Made by a program: the position numbers and the translations under genes. The notes under the pieces were generated by a model that worked only from the letters and a program-made list of their open reading frames with translations, was not told the origin of the DNA and made no database searches. From NCBI GenBank assembly GCA_965219125.1, contig CBDCMO010000002.1:2108001-2172000 (forward strand): 64,000 nucleotides of DNA, in the 5' to 3' direction. This document shows, one piece after another, positions 60,014 to 64,000 of this stretch (the first letter of the stretch is position 1; the number at the start of each line of letters is the position of its first letter). This DNA comes from JBBSOK01 sp965219125 (GTDB taxonomy: Bacteria > Bacteroidota > Bacteroidia > Flavobacteriales > Flavobacteriaceae).

Positions 60014-60556
60014 TTGCCAAAATTAATTTCAATAGTATTAATCTTAATGTTTGCAACTTCCTGCATTCCATTAAAAATCGCCCCGAATATTGAGGGAGCC
60101 AAAGTTTACAAAGGGAAAAAATTTAAAAAAGGACTTCCAAAAAAGCAGGTTTACGTTTTTGAAGACCCAAAAGATGCAAATGAATTTTACTACTTTATAA
60201 ACACAAAATTCAATACAGATTACGACATTTTCGGTGGAAATGTACCCGTTACAATAAATGGAAAAAATCACTTTCTTAGTTTTTACGAAATTGAAAGAAA
60301 TACAAAAACCGTAAATTTAGTGCCACTTGTTTTAGACGCAGCACTGCAGAGCAATGGTAACGGCTCTTTATTTGAAGACAACTACACGTCCCGATCAGGT
60401 TTTTGGTATATTGCATTAACAGTAAGTGATGATGATTTAGCCGATAATCTAGCCGAAGATTACCCAAATCGCGAAAAAATAATTACATATTTGGATTATT
60501 TACGTCAAGAATATCTAACCACAAACAATTATTTAGATTTGGTTCTCAAAAAGTAA
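60014..60556 (+). CDS. Lipoprotein of unknown function, TTG start
   Basis: No family recognised. The 180-residue protein has a lipobox at C17 (MFATSC) if translation begins at the TTG at 60014, and no in-frame ATG precedes it. The mature part contains VYKGKKFKKGLPKKQVYVFE, FYYFINTKFNTDYDIFGGNV and GFWYIALTVSDDDLADNLAE; the pattern looks like a small mixed alpha/beta fold. TAACTTTG (60009-60016) is an exact -7 element but overlaps the TTG itself, which casts doubt either on the promoter or on the start. It is monocistronic, between glmS and a repeat-rich spacer. Confidence 0.65.
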   Translation: MPKLISIVLILMFATSCIPLKIAPNIEGAKVYKGKKFKKGLPKKQVYVFEDPKDANEFYYFINTKFNTDYDIFGGNVPVTINGKNHFLSFYEIERNTKTVNLVPLVLDAALQSNGNGSLFEDNYTSRSGFWYIALTVSDDDLADNLAEDYPNREKIITYLDYLRQEYLTTNNYLDLVLKK

Positions 60557-60598
60557 TCAATTAAAAAAAAATTCCCCAACCTTTTTTAGATTTTCAAT

Positions 60599-60748
60599 AT
60601 TTGCGAATTTAAAATTCGTACTTCAAATTCCTCTATTTCAAAAGTTTTTTTCGCAATCCGTCGTGGTTCAAAACGTCTTGGCTCAAAAAGTCTTTTTTCA
60701 GAACGTCGTATTTCAAAACGTCGTGTTTCAGGCCTTCATTTTCAAAAA
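60599..60748. repeat. Degenerate 15-base minisatellite
   Basis: From 60659 five to six consecutive 15-base units can be read, for example CGTCGTGGTTCAAAA, CGTCTTGGCTCAAAA, AGTCTTTTTTCAGAA, CGTCGTATTTCAAAA, CGTCGTGTTTCAGGC. The 15-base register continues backwards with weaker units to about 60599 (e.g. ATTCGTACTTCAAAT at 60614). No ORF crosses it in a conserved way. Confidence 0.85.
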
Positions 60749-60763
60749 ATAATCAATACTTTT

Positions 60764-61492
60764 ATGGCAATGAAAGTAATCAATCTAATTTCTGGCCCTC
60801 GAAATCTTTCCACGGCACTTATGTATTCCTTTGCGCAACGCGAAGATACCACGGTTTTAGACGAACCTTTTTACGGCTATTATCTTCAAAACGCTTCATT
60901 GAAAAACCAACATCCTTCAGAAAAGGAAATTCTACAAACAATGGAATTAAAGCAGAAAAACGTAATTGAAACAATAAATTCCCTTTCAACAAAAGAACAT
61001 ATTTTCGTAAAAGGAATGGCGCATCATTATTTGACCAATTCGCCAGATTTTATTTTGAATTGGGAAAATGTGATATTAATTCGGCATCCGAAAAAATTGA
61101 TAGCTTCCTTTTCAAAAGTAATTCATACACCAACGTTGAATGATATTGGCATTAAAAAAGCTTCGGAATTATTTATTTTTCTGAAGAAAAACGAAAAAAA
61201 ACCAATTGTAATTGATAGCGACGAATTACTGAAAAACCCCGAATCCTATCTAAAAAAACTTTGCAATTTATTGAACATTTCTTTTTCAGTAAAAATGATG
61301 AAATGGCAAAAAGGAGGAATTTTGGAAGATGGTATTTGGGCAAAACATTGGTATGCGAACATTCATAATAGTGAAGGTTTTGCAATTCAAAAAAGCAGCT
61401 CACAACATTTGCCTAAACATTTGGAGCCCTTGTTAAAAGAAGCTTTGCCATTTTACAAAACTTTAAAAAACTATATATTAATTAATGATTAA
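60764..61492 (+). CDS. Sulfotransferase-like protein
   Basis: A 242-residue protein with the P-loop-like PAPS-binding start of sulfotransferases, NLISGPRNLSTALMYSFAQR, a VLDEPFYGYYL motif, and VILIRHPKKLIASFSKVIH corresponding to the second PAPS-binding region. Family members in Bacteroidota have no defined substrate, and the usual catalytic features cannot be confirmed here. It lies 29 bases upstream of the class IV aminotransferase gene on the same strand, a pairing common in flavobacteria. The start is the ATG at 60764 (M3 at 60770 is possible because TACTTTTA at 60757-60764 resembles a -7 element). Confidence 0.75.
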   Translation: MAMKVINLISGPRNLSTALMYSFAQREDTTVLDEPFYGYYLQNASLKNQHPSEKEILQTMELKQKNVIETINSLSTKEHIFVKGMAHHYLTNSPDFILNWENVILIRHPKKLIASFSKVIHTPTLNDIGIKKASELFIFLKKNEKKPIVIDSDELLKNPESYLKKLCNLLNISFSVKMMKWQKGGILEDGIWAKHWYANIHNSEGFAIQKSSSQHLPKHLEPLLKEALPFYKTLKNYILIND

Positions 61493-61521
61493 GATCATTT
61501 AGTCTTAAGTCAAAATAAAAT

Positions 61522-62415
61522 ATGCTTCAAAAATCCAACCCCAAAAACGACAACATTCAAGTATTTGTAAAAGACAAATTACTTCATCGCAGCGAAGCAA
61601 AAGTTTCGGTTTTTGATAGTTCCGTTCAAGGAGGCGACGCGGTTTGGGAAGGTTTGCGCGTATATCCCGAAGGTGTAGTTTGTCTGGATAAACACTTAAC
61701 GCGCTTACACGAATCTGCTAAAACATTGGCTTTTGTGGAAATTCCTTCAAAAGAATTCATTAAAAAAGCAATTAAGCAAACCCTCGATGCCAATGGAATG
61801 AATGATGATTCACACATTCGTTTGACATTAACACGCGGTGAAAAAATAACTAGCGGAATGGATCCACGTTTAAATCAAAATGGTTCATGTTTGATTGTTT
61901 TGGCAGAATGGAAACCTTTGGTTTACGACAACGATCACGGCATAAAAGTGATAAGCACGAGCCAACGCCGTAATTCTCCTCAATTTTTGGACAGTAAAAT
62001 TCACCACAACAATTTGCTCAATAATATAATTGCAAAAATTCAAGCAAATATTGCTGGAAAAGATGCAGGATTGATGCTTGACGATCGCGGATTTATAGCA
62101 GAACTGAATGGCAGCAACCTTTTTATGGTAAAAAACGGAAAGGTCTTTACACCTTTTGGACACGCGTGCTTACCCGGAATTACTCGAAATTCCGTGATTG
62201 AAATGTGCCAAAAAAACAATATTGAAATTTCCGAAGCAGACATTACACTTTCCCAATTCTACAATGCTGACGGTGTTTTTGCGACTGGAACAATGGGTGA
62301 ACTTACGCCGGTTGTTGAAATTGATGGGAGAAGTATTTCCAAAGACAATTCACTTCAGAAAAAAATTATTATTCTTTTCAAAAAAGAAGTTCGAGGATTA
62401 TGTGAAAAGCTATGA
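61522..62415 (+). CDS. Class IV (branched-chain-type) aminotransferase
   Basis: A 297-residue fold-type IV PLP enzyme. It has the family start VFVKDKLLHRSEAKVSVFDSS, the GGDAVWEGLRVY box, LTLTRGEKITSGMDPR, the PLP lysine in QFLDSKIHHNNLLNNI, and IAELNGSNLFMVKNGKVFTP with LPGITRNSVIEM near the C-terminus. Substrate may be branched-chain amino acid, D-amino acid or 4-amino-4-deoxychorismate; the sequence does not decide, although the branched-chain-like branch fits best. Preceded by the sulfotransferase-like gene. Confidence 0.82.
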   Translation: MLQKSNPKNDNIQVFVKDKLLHRSEAKVSVFDSSVQGGDAVWEGLRVYPEGVVCLDKHLTRLHESAKTLAFVEIPSKEFIKKAIKQTLDANGMNDDSHIRLTLTRGEKITSGMDPRLNQNGSCLIVLAEWKPLVYDNDHGIKVISTSQRRNSPQFLDSKIHHNNLLNNIIAKIQANIAGKDAGLMLDDRGFIAELNGSNLFMVKNGKVFTPFGHACLPGITRNSVIEMCQKNNIEISEADITLSQFYNADGVFATGTMGELTPVVEIDGRSISKDNSLQKKIIILFKKEVRGLCEKL

Positions 62416-62490
62416 TTACAAAAGTCCTGACAGGTTTTAAACCCACTTATCACACTTCACAAAAATCTCTAAATTTTTTCAACTTTCACG

Positions 62491-62522
62491 TTGCAAATTT
62501 CATTCAGAAAAAACTATCTTTG
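62491..62522 (+). promoter_or_regulatory. Promoter of atpD (TTG-N21-TAtcTTTG)
   Basis: TTG at 62491-62493 and TATCTTTG at 62515-62522, 21 bases apart, match the Bacteroidota consensus, with an exact -7 element. Transcription should begin near 62529, leaving a leader of about 55 bases. Confidence 0.75.
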
Positions 62523-62535
62523 CACCGTTCAAAAC

Positions 62536-62556
62536 AAGGGTGGTTTTTTTACCCTT
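62536..62556 (+). promoter_or_regulatory. Small hairpin in the atpD leader
   Basis: AAGGGT (62536-62541) pairs with ACCCTT (62551-62556) around the loop GGTTTTTTT. It lies a few bases after the predicted transcription start, so it may protect the 5' end of the mRNA. Confidence 0.45.
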
Positions 62557-62583
62557 AGATAACTATAACATAAACAGTTACTC

Positions 62584-64000
62584 ATGTCTCAAAGTACAGG
62601 AAAAGTTGCACAGATTATTGGCCCGGTAGTTGACGTTGCGTTTGATAGCGGATCGGAACTTCCAAAAATATACGACTCATTAGAGGTAAACAACAACGGA
62701 AACCTTTTGGTTCTTGAAGTTCAATCGCACATTGGAGAAAATATGGTTCGTACCATATCAATGGATTCTACTGATGGTCTTAGCCGCGGTGTAGATGCAG
62801 TTGCAACTGGAGCGCCAATACAAATGCCAATAGGCGAGGATGTTTACGGCCGACTTTTCAACGTAATTGGTGATGCTATCGACGGTATCGGAAACTTGCC
62901 AAAAGCTGGCGATAAAGGTCTTCCAATTCACCGCGATGCTCCAAAATTTGAAGATCTTTCAACTTCTACCGAAGTTCTTTTCACAGGTATTAAAGTAATC
63001 GACCTTATTGAGCCTTATGCAAAAGGTGGTAAAATTGGTCTTTTTGGTGGTGCAGGTGTTGGTAAAACAGTACTTATACAAGAGTTAATTAACAATATTG
63101 CGAAAGGTCACGGTGGTCTTTCGGTTTTCGCTGGTGTAGGCGAGCGTACTCGTGAAGGTAACGATTTACTTCGTGAAATGCTTGAGTCTGGTATTATAAA
63201 ATATGGTGACGATTTTATGCACTCTATGGAAAATGGCGGATGGGACCTTTCTAAAGTTGACAAAACTGCATTGAAAGACTCTAAAGCTACTTTCGTTTTC
63301 GGACAAATGAATGAGCCACCAGGAGCAAGAGCTCGTGTTGCACTTTCAGGTCTTACAATTGCTGAGTATTTCCGTGATGGAGCTGGCGAAGGACAAGGAA
63401 AAGATGTACTATTTTTCGTAGATAACATTTTCCGTTTTACACAAGCAGGTTCGGAGGTTTCTGCACTTCTTGGGCGTATGCCTTCTGCGGTGGGTTACCA
63501 ACCAACTTTGGCAACAGAGATGGGTGCGATGCAAGAACGTATTACTTCAACAAAAAGAGGTTCCATTACTTCAGTTCAGGCGGTTTACGTACCTGCGGAT
63601 GATTTAACGGATCCAGCGCCGGCAACAACGTTTGCCCACTTGGATGCTACAACCGTACTTTCACGTAAAATTGCTGAGCTTGGTATTTACCCAGCGGTGG
63701 ATCCTTTGGATTCAACTTCACGTATTCTTTCCGAAGCAATTCTTGGGAAAGAACATTACGGTTGCGCACAACGTGTAAAAGAGCTTTTACAGCGTTATAA
63801 AGAATTACAGGATATTATCGCAATTCTTGGGATGGAAGAACTTTCCGAAGATGATAAATCAGCAGTAGGTCGTGCACGTCGTGTACAGCGTTTCCTTTCA
63901 CAACCTTTCCACGTAGCGGAACAGTTTACGGGTATTCCAGGAGTTTTGGTTGATATTAAAGAAACCATCAAAGGTTTTAATATGATTATGGATGGTGAAT
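62584..64000 (+). CDS. atpD: F1 ATP synthase subunit beta (3' end outside window)
   Basis: The catalytic beta subunit of F1. About 472 of the usual ~502 residues are in the window, starting at the ATG at 62584 (MSQSTGKVAQIIGPVVDVAF). Walker A is GGAGVGKT (155-162), followed by FAGVGERTREGNDL, the VLFFVDNIFRFTQAGSEVSA Walker B region and PAVDPLDSTSRIL; then the C-terminal helical domain up to the right edge. It stands apart from other atp genes here, as in many Bacteroidota where atpD/atpC form their own unit. It has its own promoter. Confidence 0.97.
   Translation, partial: MSQSTGKVAQIIGPVVDVAFDSGSELPKIYDSLEVNNNGNLLVLEVQSHIGENMVRTISMDSTDGLSRGVDAVATGAPIQMPIGEDVYGRLFNVIGDAIDGIGNLPKAGDKGLPIHRDAPKFEDLSTSTEVLFTGIKVIDLIEPYAKGGKIGLFGGAGVGKTVLIQELINNIAKGHGGLSVFAGVGERTREGNDLLREMLESGIIKYGDDFMHSMENGGWDLSKVDKTALKDSKATFVFGQMNEPPGARARVALSGLTIAEYFRDGAGEGQGKDVLFFVDNIFRFTQAGSEVSALLGRMPSAVGYQPTLATEMGAMQERITSTKRGSITSVQAVYVPADDLTDPAPATTFAHLDATTVLSRKIAELGIYPAVDPLDSTSRILSEAILGKEHYGCAQRVKELLQRYKELQDIIAILGMEELSEDDKSAVGRARRVQRFLSQPFHVAEQFTGIPGVLVDIKETIKGFNMIMDGE

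Noticed and set aside
60599..60748. CRISPR-like or coding tandem repeat
   Set aside because: 15-base units without spacers, and no conserved reading frame across them.
1..64000. Prophage, insertion sequence, integrative element or tRNA
   Set aside because: No transposase, integrase, phage structural gene, terminal repeats or tRNA cloverleaf was recognised in any gap.

Overview
The window is low-GC chromosomal DNA of a member of the Bacteroidota, almost certainly family Flavobacteriaceae. The evidence is the gene set (DUF3078, DUF2480, DUF4270, a suf gene order typical of flavobacteria, PanC/PanD beside a GT5-like protein, type IX secretion sorting domains of the YPNP type), the near absence of Shine-Dalgarno sequences, and several promoters of the Bacteroidota form TTTG-N19/21-TAnnTTTG. 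Genus was not determined. Most of it is housekeeping core genome. There is no prophage, integron, CRISPR array, complete insertion sequence or tRNA that I can see.

Layout. 1-574 is the 3' end of hflX. 675-10760 (minus strand) is one long Fe-S assembly region in the order sufA, sufB, a small lipoprotein, sufC, sufD, a LEA14-like lipoprotein, sufS, a META-domain lipoprotein, sufE, an UPF0175/DUF3368 toxin-antitoxin remnant, a DUF59 (SufT-type) protein, DUF2480 and DUF3078. 10936-15606 (minus) is a compact export and metal cluster: a choice-of-anchor-B T9SS protein, a seven-repeat propeller lipoprotein, an MbnP-like copper-binding lipoprotein and an MbnH-like di-haem protein. 15804-24312 holds thiL, a small Cys-containing protein, an alpha/beta hydrolase, aminopeptidase P and two large exported repeat proteins. 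24425-28347 is sdhCAB, in which sdhA is split by a frameshift and a frameshifted four-helix-bundle gene sits between sdhA and sdhB. 28456-38870 holds a Vsr-like endonuclease, methionine aminotransferase, katG with an ankyrin partner, an omega-amidase-type nitrilase, an Ig-like lipoprotein, comF, a coiled-coil protein and glyS. 38939-51877 holds a 1151-residue outer-membrane protein, xth, an aldo/keto reductase, an acyl-CoA dehydrogenase, an M23 peptidase, radA and a two-component system. 51904-64000 holds an esterase-like protein, a flippase-like membrane protein, panD, panC, a GT5-like protein, DUF4270, glmS, a lipoprotein, a sulfotransferase-like protein, a class IV aminotransferase and the start of atpD.

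The points that most deserve a second look are: (1) sdhA broken by an apparent 1-base deletion that leaves a TAATG stop/start overlap; (2) two accessory genes (a PIN-like toxin in the suf region and a four-helix-bundle protein in the sdh operon) broken in A/T runs; (3) the MbnH/MbnP pair with two exported propeller-type proteins; (4) a GC-rich palindromic repeat inserted in frame in sufS; and (5) intergenic spacers built from several unrelated families of degenerate short repeated words, one a 15-base minisatellite, and a C/G-rich interspersed element that supplies the -33 box of glyS.
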